64,000 nucleotides of DNA from Bolinopsis microptera (lineage: Eukaryota; Ctenophora; Tentaculata; Lobata; Bolinopsidae), in NCBI RefSeq assembly GCF_026151205.1, contig NC_087084.1:6069538-6133537 (forward strand), written 5' to 3'. Shown one piece after another: positions 22,068 through 31,557 of the stretch (within the stretch, counting starts at the first letter, position 1; every line of letters starts with the position of its first letter). Under the pieces are notes generated by a model. The model did not search any database, was not told the origin of the DNA, and saw only the letters and a program-made list of their open reading frames with translations. A program made the translations under genes and the position numbers.

Positions 22068-23130
22068 TTAGCATGCGGTTATTTGTTCGCTCTGATCAGT
22101 CACCAATGTTCTCTTACTAATCTCTGATGCACCAACCTGCCTCTTCTGCAGAACCCGCCTCCCTCCCACAACCAACTCTACTACAAACCCTCTGAAACTG
22201 GGCACAGTCAAGCTGTATATGTAGAAGTTAGACATGACGTTAAGTAAGAGCAGGTACTTTGCAGCCCTCATGTAGGGAGCAAAAGTAAGAGGATCTAACT
22301 GGAAGGTAGTTCTCACGAAGTACCGCTCTGCAACGGAGTAAGCACCATAGGGGAGACTGGAGAGAAAGTAGACAATAGCAGTGGCGAGGACAGTCACCAT
22401 CCCTTGCCATCTGACCTGACCATGTGACCGTAGTGAAGCTCTCCTTGCTCTGATTAGGTGAACCAGTGTCCGCATAGTGGTCAGGAGTACTATTATGTTA
22501 GCTGACATGGCGAAGAAGAAGTGGATCCGGCGGAGGAACTTGGTCCAGATTTCTGCGGTGAACTTGTAGTCGCAGCTGTAAATCCTGTAGTCGTACTGTA
22601 CGTCAGACTTGTCCACTATCAACATTGAGACAGGGGGACCCAAGCCAGATCAAAACACACACGAGGTTTGCTCTTGTCTTGGTGAAATACCTGGTATGTA
22701 GAGGGTACTCCAGGATCAGGAGCTTGCTAGAGGTGAGCAGGCACACCAGATTAGCACTGCTTCCAAAGGCAGCGTAAACAACATAGACCCTGGAAACACA
22801 TATGAAGTGAGACATAATCTCACAGTCTGCAACCAGTGACAGTAAGTTAGGGAACACGTACACCACAGACAGGATGAGGTCACAGACCGCTATATGCTGG
22901 ATCACTGCCACCAGGAACTTGTGCAGCTTAAACGCGTTGAACTTGATGGACCCAACCAGGATAGCAGTGTCTCCGAGGAGAGAGGAGAAGAGGACGAGGG
23001 TGTGGTATCCTGCCCAGAGGTACCTTTCTGTGGGGTTGTGTATTCCATATATGGTATGGTTAGAGTAGTCAGGTAATGTTGCCATGGTAATGTTATCTGG
23101 AAATTTTGGGGTATTGTTATCAGTGATCAT
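22068..23130 (-). CDS. Orphan rhodopsin-like GPCR, single-exon, frameshifted
   Basis: Two overlapping minus-strand frames, 23130-22603 and 22643-22068, together encode one seven-helix receptor of about 350 residues. The N-terminus has three N-glycosylation sites (NNT, NIT, NHT). TM1 begins near YHTLVLFSSLLGDTAILVG. The TM3 end reads LLILEYPLHTRY, a degenerate DRY region. TM6 is VLATAIVYFLSSLPYGAYS and TM7 ends SNFYIYSLTVPSF, where NPxxY is replaced. The frame changes in TM4 near 22640 within CTTGGGTCCCCC; one extra base there accounts for the shift. It may be a young pseudogene, a polymorphism, or an assembly error in a short homopolymer run. The cysteines before TM3 and in loop 2 (YSCDY) suggest the usual disulfide. 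Ligand unknown; class A-like by inference. Confidence 0.8.
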
Positions 23131-23324
23131 GCGCAGAGATGATATTTTCCAGCGTGCTAACTGAATGAAGCTAAATTGTACGTGTAGTAATATTGTATTA
23201 CAATCAATTCTTCAGGATTATAACATAACACTGACTTGTCATTTTTGATACGTCGCTCATTTAGTCTCAGTAAACTATAGGTAATTATATAATACTCCAT
23301 TGCCAAAGTAAATCTTTGCATCTG

Positions 23325-23592
23325 ATCGGTAAATTATTGTCATTTGTCAAAACAATCAGGCCCCATTTACAAACAGCTGGCCAAATCTGCTACCATTTTA
23401 AGTGGGCACCAGACGCAATACATCCACAGGGTAAACTTAATGTTCATCATTAATTACAAATCTATCAAACTAACTTATAAACAGCCCAACCATAACATTA
23501 ACGCAAAGATATATGACAATGTTCAACTATCCTACATCACTGGGAAGGTACACTAAATGAAAACATGGTGCGAATGTGAACCATTTTCTACT
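23325..23592. repeat. 268-bp dispersed direct repeat, copy A
   Basis: Nearly identical to 24970-25237 in the same orientation; I see one difference by eye (AACGCAAAG versus AACGTAAAG). It begins ATCGGTAAATTATTGTCATT and ends ACCATTTTCTACT. It lacks clear TG...CA ends, so LTR identity is doubtful. Confidence 0.9.
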
Positions 23593-23902
23593 GATTGATT
23601 GGGAACTGGGTTTTACTACCCCAGTTAATGTTTACTAAAAATAGATATTGAACAGCAATTTAAAATTGTAAATATACATATGAAAGTATGTATAAAGGCT
23701 GCACCAGCTGACTAAGAGTAATGAAACAGCGATCTCTGAACAAGATTCGCCTAAAACCAGATTAACCCCTTGAAAACTATACAGTTTTGTATAAGTGAAA
23801 TAAAATGGTTAGATCCTTCGACAAAAACTAAGCACACAGAAGACAAATACTCATAGAGCTAAACTTTTTGATTTGCTCACAACACGAAAAATATTTAGAA
23901 AC

Positions 23903-24778
23903 TCATTTTTGCCTCTCAAGGCTACAAATCTTCCCTTCACGAATGAAGAGTTTTTTGTCCTTCTCAATACCAGCTCTTCTTTTTAGCTCTAGGACAAGTT
24001 CTTTACGCTGAGCTCTCTCTTCTGCTGTACGATCTGGAGCTAGGAACACCCTCTTAAATCTCTCTGTTCCACACAGTTTACTCGACTTCTTCAGTATTTG
24101 TTGCACAATCGAAGAACTGGAAAAGGAAACTTTAACCGGTCTTGCAGCTGACGGTGATTTCTTGCCGATTCTACAAGCCTCAACTCGGGGTTTCTCTCCC
24201 AATGATTCCAATACTTCAGCGACTTTTGTATTGATCTCCTCATTGACCTCCTCGCATAGCCCAAAGACCATGATGTTCCTACCCAACTCCTCCTCCAAAG
24301 CAATTTGCTTGGCAACTGATTTAATGGATTCTGTAGAAATCGCAGCTGAGTTCTCGATACTACCGGATTTCACCACATCGCTAAAACTTTGTTTAACTGA
24401 ACTGACTTCTTTCTGAACACCCTCAAAAAACTCAGTCTTGAGATGTTCGTTAAACTCTATTGCCTTAGAAAGTCCTTCTTTTGCAGATAATAGTTGCTCC
24501 TGTAGTTTTATAACTTGGTCCTGCAGCTGTATCATACTAGACTGATACTGACTAACGTGTACCCTCTGATTTATGATCATGTTATGCTGTCTCTCAATGA
24601 GCTGCATGGCTTGCAAAAACTTTGCCGCTAAATCCCCCTTGTTACCAATTTTGTTCACGCTCTCATGATTTAGTTCTTGAACACAATCGACTTTACACTG
24701 TTTCACGGTATCAAGTAGGAACTTTTGTCCATCGGTCTCTACTAAGTCAAATTTGAAACGTTCTGCTACTGTCGGCAT
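23903..24778 (-). CDS. Retroelement ORF1-like protein (coiled coil plus RRM-like region)
   Basis: A 291-residue uninterrupted minus-strand frame. Residues ~60-130 look like a coiled coil (QLQDQVIKLQEQLLSAKEGL). Residues ~165-215 contain RNIMVFGLCEE, GEKPRVEACRIGKKS and PVKVSFSS, and then VFLAPDRTAEERAQRKELV. That layout is typical of the ORF1 proteins of animal retroelements, which bind RNA. The same kind of sequence, broken, occurs at 56910-57190 and 59450-59710. It could belong to a non-LTR element whose ORF2 is missing. There is no visible reverse transcriptase next to it. The flanking 268-bp direct repeats suggest the block moved or was duplicated with them. Confidence 0.65.
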   Translation of the reverse strand: MPTVAERFKFDLVETDGQKFLLDTVKQCKVDCVQELNHESVNKIGNKGDLAAKFLQAMQLIERQHNMIINQRVHVSQYQSSMIQLQDQVIKLQEQLLSAKEGLSKAIEFNEHLKTEFFEGVQKEVSSVKQSFSDVVKSGSIENSAAISTESIKSVAKQIALEEELGRNIMVFGLCEEVNEEINTKVAEVLESLGEKPRVEACRIGKKSPSAARPVKVSFSSSSIVQQILKKSSKLCGTERFKRVFLAPDRTAEERAQRKELVLELKRRAGIEKDKKLFIREGKICSLERQK

Positions 24779-24969
24779 ATCGTTGATCAGTTATACACAG
24801 TGTATAGTATCCGTAAAACAAGCTGTAGCTGCGAGTATGAGATAGTTGTTGAGATGATAAGCGCTGCTGATAACAGAGGCACAAATTAGCAACGAAATAA
24901 AAGCGTGTATAACTCACCAGTGGTATTGGTAATATGGCACTTCAGCAATTATATTGTAGCCCCCGGTAA

Positions 24970-25237
24970 ATCGGTAAATTATTGTCATTTGTCAAAACAA
25001 TCAGGCCCCATTTACAAACAGCTGGCCAAATCTGCTACCATTTTAAGTGGGCACCAGACGCAATACATCCACAGGGTAAACTTAATGTTCATCATTAATT
25101 ACAAATCTATCAAACTAACTTATAAACAGCCCAACCATAACATTAACGTAAAGATATATGACAATGTTCAACTATCCTACATCACTGGGAAGGTACACTA
25201 AATGAAAACATGGTGCGAATGTGAACCATTTTCTACT
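24970..25237. repeat. 268-bp dispersed direct repeat, copy B, flanked by 53-bp duplication
   Basis: Same sequence as 23325-23592. It is bracketed by a 53-bp direct repeat (24912-24964 and 25235-25287, beginning ACTCACCAGTGGTATTGG and ending TTGTAGCCCCC). Confidence 0.9.
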
Positions 25238-25287
25238 CACCAGTGGTATTGGTAATATGGCACTTCAGCAATTATATTGTAGCCCCC

Positions 25288-25311
25288 AGCCCCCCCCCCC
25301 CCCCCCCCCCC
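25288..25311. repeat. Poly-C tract (about 22-24 C)
   Basis: A run of at least 22 C directly follows the 53-bp duplication. Its length may be unreliable in assembly. Confidence 0.9.
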
Positions 25312-25887
25312 CATAACATAACGCTTTAGTGCATATTGCATATGCATTGTCGCAATCTTCCACTAGAGAAAACAACACGGTCTTTGGCACCTCAGATAAT
25401 TCTTGGCAAGGGTGCCTCCAACACGTGTGTGAGACTATTAGGTCAGAGATCACCGTGGATGTGTCAGATTCTGATATTTGAAGTTGCAAGATTTGATCAT
25501 TCTTATATTTAATATTTCCATTCTGACAATGCCTGTACTCGATATCTATTATCTATGCTACCCTCAGATTTTTTGGTTGCATACAAGGTTTTTTCCCGCT
25601 GTTATGGATTTTTCACATAATTATGGAATCTTTTCTGTCATTGATTGAATTAAAAGATTTCAATAAAATGTTTTAAAAACACTCATATTAATGCTTTTCA
25701 TACAAAGTTACAACAAAGTCTTCATGTAATATATCCTGGGTTTGGACAGGATACTACCCGCTTAAAATATTTCCATCGCGTTACATAATATTAATACTCA
25801 ATAAATGCAATAGATTTGTAGTGTTGTAATTAGTTTAAAACTAATTACTTTTAAAAAGTTATATCAACCTATAAAAAAACTCGACTA

Positions 25888-25985
25888 TTCGGTAATCTTT
25901 CGATGGTCGCATAACACACGGTTAACGCACGTACTTAACGCGTGCCTTAACCGTACGTTATGTGACCATCGACAGTTTACCGAAT
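25888..25985. mobile_element. ~98-bp imperfect palindrome, MITE-like
   Basis: TTCGGTAATCTTTCGATGGT on the left is matched by the inverse of ACCATCGACAGTTTACCGAA on the right. The centre carries GGTTAACGCACG and CGTGCCTTAACC words that recur at 34870-35335. Confidence 0.7.
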
Positions 25986-26167
25986 TGCCAAAAATTCAGG
26001 TATTATAAAAGTCTCTTCTGTAAAAAGTTTATTCAATTTTCATAAGATGAAATTAAACAGGACTGTTAACATTTAACCCTCTGAGTTGATTCAACATTGC
26101 TTAGTACTTCAGAAGTGCGAGAACGTAACTTATGCGGTTTGGGTCGGAGGCCAATTGTCTGGAGCTC

Positions 26168-26713
26168 TCAATGATTTGAATTTGATCTGTTTCTGATTGA
26201 TCGACATTGTTCCTTTTCATGCCGCATTATAAGACCAGATATCACCAGCAGTGCCACAACTATCACACATACTGAAATAAATATGAAGAAACAAATTGTA
26301 TTGACACATTTTCCTAAGCTCATATGGTAGCCGATGTCGCAAATACTGCATTCTGATTCGGTGCCGTTTTTTACATATCCTTTCTTGCATGGGTTTTTAA
26401 TGCATTCGATGCCGTTTTTTACGTATCCTTTCTCGCATGGGTTCTCTTGCTCCTCTAGTGATCTTGGCGTGTGTCCAGAAACACCTGAATAGATATAATC
26501 TGAATAATCGGCCTTTGTAGTTTGTACACATTTTCTAATTATCAATTTGTGAAATGAATTTTAAAAAGCTTGAATGATTGAATTGTTGATTTGGGGGATA
26601 ATCTCAGTCTGTTGTAATTCCGGAAGCCAAAAGTGTGTTATCGTACCTGTTATTATGATATGTAGATTAGACATAATCGCTAACATTATCGTTAAACTTA
26701 ATGCAGACGGCAT
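26168..26713 (-). CDS. EGF-like TM microprotein, copy 9 (duplicated cysteine module)
   Basis: Exon 1 is 26713-26647 (67 nt; MPSALSLTIMLAIMSNLHII; two codons longer than usual; phase 1, donor GTACG). Exon 2 is 26484-26168 (317 nt). The join gives GVSGHTPRSLEEQ. The cysteine module is doubled: CEKGYVKNGIEC, then CKKGYVKNGTESECSICDIG and YHMSLGKC. The TM segment is ISVCVIVVALLVISGLIM. The basic tail CRSIRNRSNSNH is close to that of copy 3. Downstream of the stop the DNA still resembles the long tail of copies 4-6 (AAGTTACGTTCTCGCACTTC), so the short-tail form may derive from a long-tail ancestor. It is the last copy at this end of the array, separated from copy 8 by the GPCR gene and repeats. 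Confidence 0.85.
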
Positions 26714-26719
26714 AGCTGT

Positions 26720-27505
26720 GATTTTTTATTGCAATGATTTCATTTCATTCAACGATAAAAATAAATCAACAAAAGAACCAGCAATGCTGTGTCAACGTAA
26801 TCGACGCTTCAATTAATATGGCAAAACGATAATGAACCATTCTACTAATATGTCTTAACGTTGTATTTATTCAAACACGTGCGAACGAAGAGAAATCATA
26901 GCATGACGAGGAAGAATGCAGGACAATGTATAATATCCTTTCAAAGGAGGTCGGTTTTATTTACTTTATCCAAGATATTCATCACGAGGTGCATGGCCGT
27001 CCAACACATGCTAACAATCAAACAATAGCCCTAGAGTCTAGACTTTACTTCGGGAGGTTCTAGATCGGAATAAACATTAAACAACAAAAGCCCCGTCGAC
27101 TGTAACTTTAATGCGATTCTATTTTCTTGAACATCCAAAAGTTTAAGCTATAGACTGCAGCACATATCTGTACTACATCCTTTGTTTTCCAAACAATGAA
27201 ACATTGTACTCCTATTCCTTTTTAAAATGATATATCAGCATGACAAAATATCACTTGAAGTTTCTGACTATGGCTCAGTATAAGGCGGGATGATTCCTCA
27301 TTATAAAAACATTTCATTCATAATATGTAAAGGCATTTTATCTATTGCATGTTCACTAATCAGTATAATGCATCGGCTTTGTCACCTAGATGAATAGGAT
27401 GGGTTGGAACCATCCATCCCCTTTACATATTATGTCAAATAAAGGAACCATGTGACAACATAATTATCTGCCCATTCAAACATAAATGTGTCATTACAAC
27501 TTTGT
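26720..27505. other. Intergenic sequence, no gene seen
   Basis: AT-rich DNA between copy 9 and the CRE-like repeat array, on whose two sides the genes are transcribed divergently. No promoter could be assigned. Confidence 0.35.
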
Positions 27506-27679
27506 CACGTGACGTCATAAGCCCTGATAACGTGACGTCATAAGCCCTGATCACTTGACTACATAAGCCTTGATCACGTGACGTCATAAGCCCTGATAAC
27601 GTGACGTCATAAGCCCTGATCACTTGACTACATAAGCCTTGATCACGTGACTACATAAGCCCTGATCACGTGACATCAC
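27506..27679. repeat. 23-bp tandem repeats with CRE and E-box words, in a 69-bp higher-order unit
   Basis: About 7.5 units of 23 bp. Three variants occur in order: CACGTGACGTCATAAGCCC.., AACGTGACGTCATAAGCCC.., CACTTGACTACATAAGCC... The three-unit block (69 bp) repeats twice. TGACGTCA (CRE palindrome) occurs four times and CACGTG (E-box) several times. The array ends just upstream of an exon acceptor at 27697. Confidence 0.9.
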
Positions 27680-27697
27680 ACTACTGTTTTTTTCCAG

Positions 27698-28401
27698 GAT
27701 ACGACTACGACGAAGCGATGTTGTTCATTTCCAAGTCTAGGAAGTGTGGGTACAAGTTCCCGGAGGAGGCTACCCTGGAGACTTGGCTAACTGGTTAGTC
27801 GTCTTATTGTTTATCAACTGGCTTGTTCTTCCGAACATTGTGTTAATGATTTAATTTATTTGAGAAGCAAGAAATGTAGGCAAGAAAATAAGTTTAAATT
27901 ACATCGTCATAATGATATTCACATTATTTAGTATTCTGCAAATTCACATTATTTAGAATTCTTGACAATTGAAATCCAGGCGCATTGGACGGGAGCCTTA
28001 GTCCGGATTTCAAGCTGAAGGATCTAGAAGGCTCCAAATACCAGTACCAAGATATCTACTACAAGAACCAGTTTCGGGTGTTTGAACAGAGTGTCAGGTA
28101 TGTGCGGTATTTTTAAAAATTATTTAACTAATTTTCACCGGATAAAACCTAATAAACTGTAAATAAAAGTGGTACACACTGATTTGGTACCCAGAAATGT
28201 TAACGCAAATTTCCAAACTTTGTGGTCTTGTGGACTGGGATTTTACTACTTACGTTTTTTAAATCACCAGTATTGGGAGCTAGGCACGTTTTCTTCTTGA
28301 TAATTGATTTTATATCTAGATCGATGAGAAAACATGTGGACGAGATGAATCAGAATCTTGGCAGATATTCTAGCGAGTGGAAATCACATCAAGAACTTTA
28401 A
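27698..28401 (+). CDS. 3' exons of an unidentified gene
   Basis: Three exons join without interruption: 27698-27793, 27980-28097 and 28320-28401, ending in TAA. Each has proper GT-AG borders (TTTCCAG, AATCCAG, ATCTAG acceptors; GTTAG and GTATG donors) and matching phases. The encoded C-terminal piece is about 98 residues: YDYDEAMLFISKSRKCGYKF, then PDFKLKDLEG, YYKNQFRVFEQSVR and MRKHVDEMNQNLGRYSSEWK. It is soluble, charged, with no signal, TM segment or cysteine pattern. I do not recognise the family. The first exon begins mid-codon, so upstream exons should exist, but none was found between 24 and 27.7 kb. Translation from the ATG at 27718 is an alternative. The coding bias (GAG, AAG, CTG) is unlike the AT-rich surroundings. 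Confidence 0.7.
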
Positions 28402-29222
28402 GTGAAAGTGAAACCGAAAGTAAACTCGAAAATGATGCATGACAGTTGTATTTAACTTTTACAAATTTCGATAAACTTTATGTATAGATCATAATTATAT
28501 TTAACAGATCATATTATTTAGTATTTAATATTTATCTCAAGTTTAGCTATTATTGTGGTTTCCATTGTTTGAAAAATTATTTATTCTATATTGAATTATT
28601 TTAATCTTTTAATGATATAGCTCTTTAATTTAATTTTAATTACTCTGAAAAGGATATAAGTTGAAATATGCTACATTATCCAGTTGTCAACAAAAATCGC
28701 AAAATACCTGTAAATTATATGAACGTATTTTTTTGATTTTTCTCCTGATCAGTGAATCTTCCGTAATCATTGGTTTACAACTGCAGTATTACCATTTCAT
28801 TCTATTTAATTTATCGAACTACCGTACTTTAATATTTATAAACATTGCTGTTATAATCGTTGAATTTATTCGACAATATGTTGAATGTTTAAAACGAAGA
28901 ATTTAAAGTGATATATTCAAGTGCAGTGGTAGGATTACAGAAATGTATAAGTGGTAAGATTTTTTTTTACTGATTAAGAGTCTATAGGTACATTATATAA
29001 TTAACATTATTATTATTAACAGTGAATGGATTTTATATTGTAACTTTTTGCTTATTCGCACGCAAGATTTAGGCGTTTTCAGCTCTTATATAGCTTTATA
29101 GACATAAGTTAAGAAAAAAGTGTATTTAGACAGACATCAGTGATCAGTCGATCAATCCATTATAACATTATTTTAAAAACCAATGTATATAATTATTATA
29201 TTTGAACAATTTATTTGATTTT
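28402..29222. other. 3' flank of the preceding gene, no other feature
   Basis: Very AT-rich. The 81-codon plus-strand frame at 28661-28906 lacks recognisable features and is probably not a gene. Confidence 0.4.
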
Positions 29223-30812
29223 GGGGTCGTTCACATATTACGTAATCAGCCGTGGGGGGAGGGGGTTTCCAAATTATTACGCTTGTTCTTTTATTCAAAT
29301 TTCTGATTGTTTCTGAATAGACTCAGTGAAGACAGATTCTAATGGAAATAAATAGCTCAATAACCTATCGACATTTCTACGTCATACTCATATTCTGAAA
29401 TAGTATTAATTCAATTATAACGATCAATATGTACATTAAACATTTGACGACGAAATTTATTTCAAACAAAATATATAACTGTAATTTATAGTTATCTACT
29501 GTAAAATAGTTTTTAACGAAATCAGAGCAAATATGAACAAAAACTGACAAAATTTATCAAATAGGGCTCATCTGAAAATTAAAGAATAGCGTGACGTGTA
29601 CAGGAGATAAAAGATTAAAAGAGATAAAAGAAAGTAGACAATTGCACCGAGAACTATGGTGGGGAAACATACAGACCACTCAAGTGCAGGTTCGACGAGC
29701 ATTACCGTAGTGCGGCAAATTCAACAGCAAAATCTTACGAAGATAAGCCACTAGCAAAGCACTTCAGGGAAAGTCACCCTCAGCACACAGGCCCCCCAAA
29801 GCTAAGACTTCAAATCGTCGATAGAGGAACATCACTCATCAACAGAAAGATTAAAGAAGCCCGATTTTTAGTTGAAAAGAAACCAACACTCAACGACAAA
29901 ACAGAGTTGAGTGCTTGACAGCAGAGGGGTGAAATTTAAACGAAAATATTACTATTTAAACGTCACTCAACTAAAAACTGCGTTAGATTGTTCAACTCTG
30001 TTTTGTCGTTGAGTGTTCACTGTTCATGGTTTCTTTTCAACTAAAAATCGGGCTTCTTTAATCTTTCTGTTGATGAGTGATGTGACGATTTGAAGTCTTA
30101 GCTTTGGGGGCCTGTGTGCTGAGGGTGACTTTCCCTGAAGTGCTTTGCTAGTGGCTTATCTTCGTAAGATTTTGCTGTTGGATTTGCCGCACTACGGTAA
30201 TGCTCGTCGAACCTGCACTTGAGTGGTCTGTATGTTTCCACACCATAGTTCTCGGTGCAATTGTCTACTTTCTTTTATCTCTTTTAATCTTTTATCTCCT
30301 GTACACGTCACGCTATTCGTTAATTTTCAGATGAGCCCTATTTGATAAATTGTGTCAGTTTTTGTTCATATTTGCTCTGATTTCGTTAAAAACTATTTTA
30401 CAGTAGATAACTATTTTACAGTTATAACTGTAAAATAGTTATCTACTGTAAAATAACGAAATTTATTTCAAACAAAATATATAAATATATTTTGTTTGAA
30501 ATAAATTTCGTCGTAAAATTTTTAATGTACATATTGATCATTATAATTGAATTAATACTATTTCAGAATATAAGTATAACGTAGAAATGTCGATACGTTA
30601 TTCAGCTATTTATTTCCATTAGAATCTGTCTTCACTGAGTCTATTCAGAAACAATCAGAAATTTGAATAAAAGAACTATCAAAATGAGACTCAATAACAC
30701 TACACGAATCCACCAGATTACGCTAGTGTAATTTTGACACAATAGCTATACAATTTAAAACTGATTACAGGCTAAAAATTGTCCAAAAGGTGATTACGTA
30801 ATACGTGAACGA
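29223..30812. mobile_element. MITE-like element split by a 1.4-kb foldback of a GIY-YIG (Penelope-like) fragment
   Basis: Outer ends GGGGTCGTTCACATATTACG (29223) and the inverse near 30795-30812 match the MITE at 18833-18990; internal words such as ATTACGCTAGTGTAATT also match. Inside lies a large inverted repeat, arms 29285-29910 and 29992-30676, loop about 81 bp. Each arm encodes the same fragment: GETYRPLKCRFDEHYRSA, KPLAKHFRESHPQHTG, RKIKEARFLVEKKPTLND. This pattern matches the GIY-YIG endonuclease region found at the C-terminus of Penelope-like retroelements. The left arm reads on the plus strand and the right arm on the minus strand. No reverse transcriptase is present. The right arm holds extra small palindromes (30400-30510). 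Confidence 0.75.
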
Positions 30813-31557
30813 GGCCGCTTATCATATTATGTAATCTTAGTCTTACTCAAGTCCGAATTTAATCTTTTGAAACTCTTAAAATGCTGATAAATAATCGTTT
30901 TAATTGTCACATTGCACATGTTAGGGAATAATGCATAGTTAGGGAATAATGCAAAATGTCTGGGAAAAAATTTGCAACAAGCTGATTTTTACAGGAATGT
31001 GTTGTCCATAGTGGCAGGAACCACCCCAAAGAGTTTCCAATCTGGATCTGTTGAGCAAAAAAAGTTACAGCCAATTTTCTTCAGGCGTGTATGTCAGCCT
31101 GAGGACCGCACTTGAAAAACTCGTAACTATCGTAATAAAGACCCCCAGGAGCACCATAGGGGGTGCAAAATGACCGCAATAGTGACATTATGTGGGGCGA
31201 ATCTCAATCAGTGTTTTAGGGTCGTCAGATCTTTACTTATTGAGATAATTTCATTTTTATAGGCTAACCTCTCAAAAATTTACTAAAATTTTGAAATTTT
31301 ACTTAAATTTGGAAATTTAGCAAAATTGTTGTACAATTAAAACATTGTCTAGTTATCAGTATTCAAATTCTAAAATTTACTTTCAATTGTCAATTGATCC
31401 TTATATTAGTATAGTAAATAATATACATATCACATCAAATTCTGTAAAAAAAGGTCCTGAATTATTAGCAACTATTAGGTCACTTCTGGCTATCCCATTT
31501 CCTCACAGTTGTTTGATTCTCCTGAATCGTCCTGTCTTTCGGGTGCATTAGTGCAAC

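Noticed and set aside
23325..25237. 268-bp repeats as LTRs of a complete LTR retrotransposon
   Set aside because: No TG...CA ends, no primer-binding site or polypurine tract recognised, and the internal gene is ORF1-like with no gag-pol.
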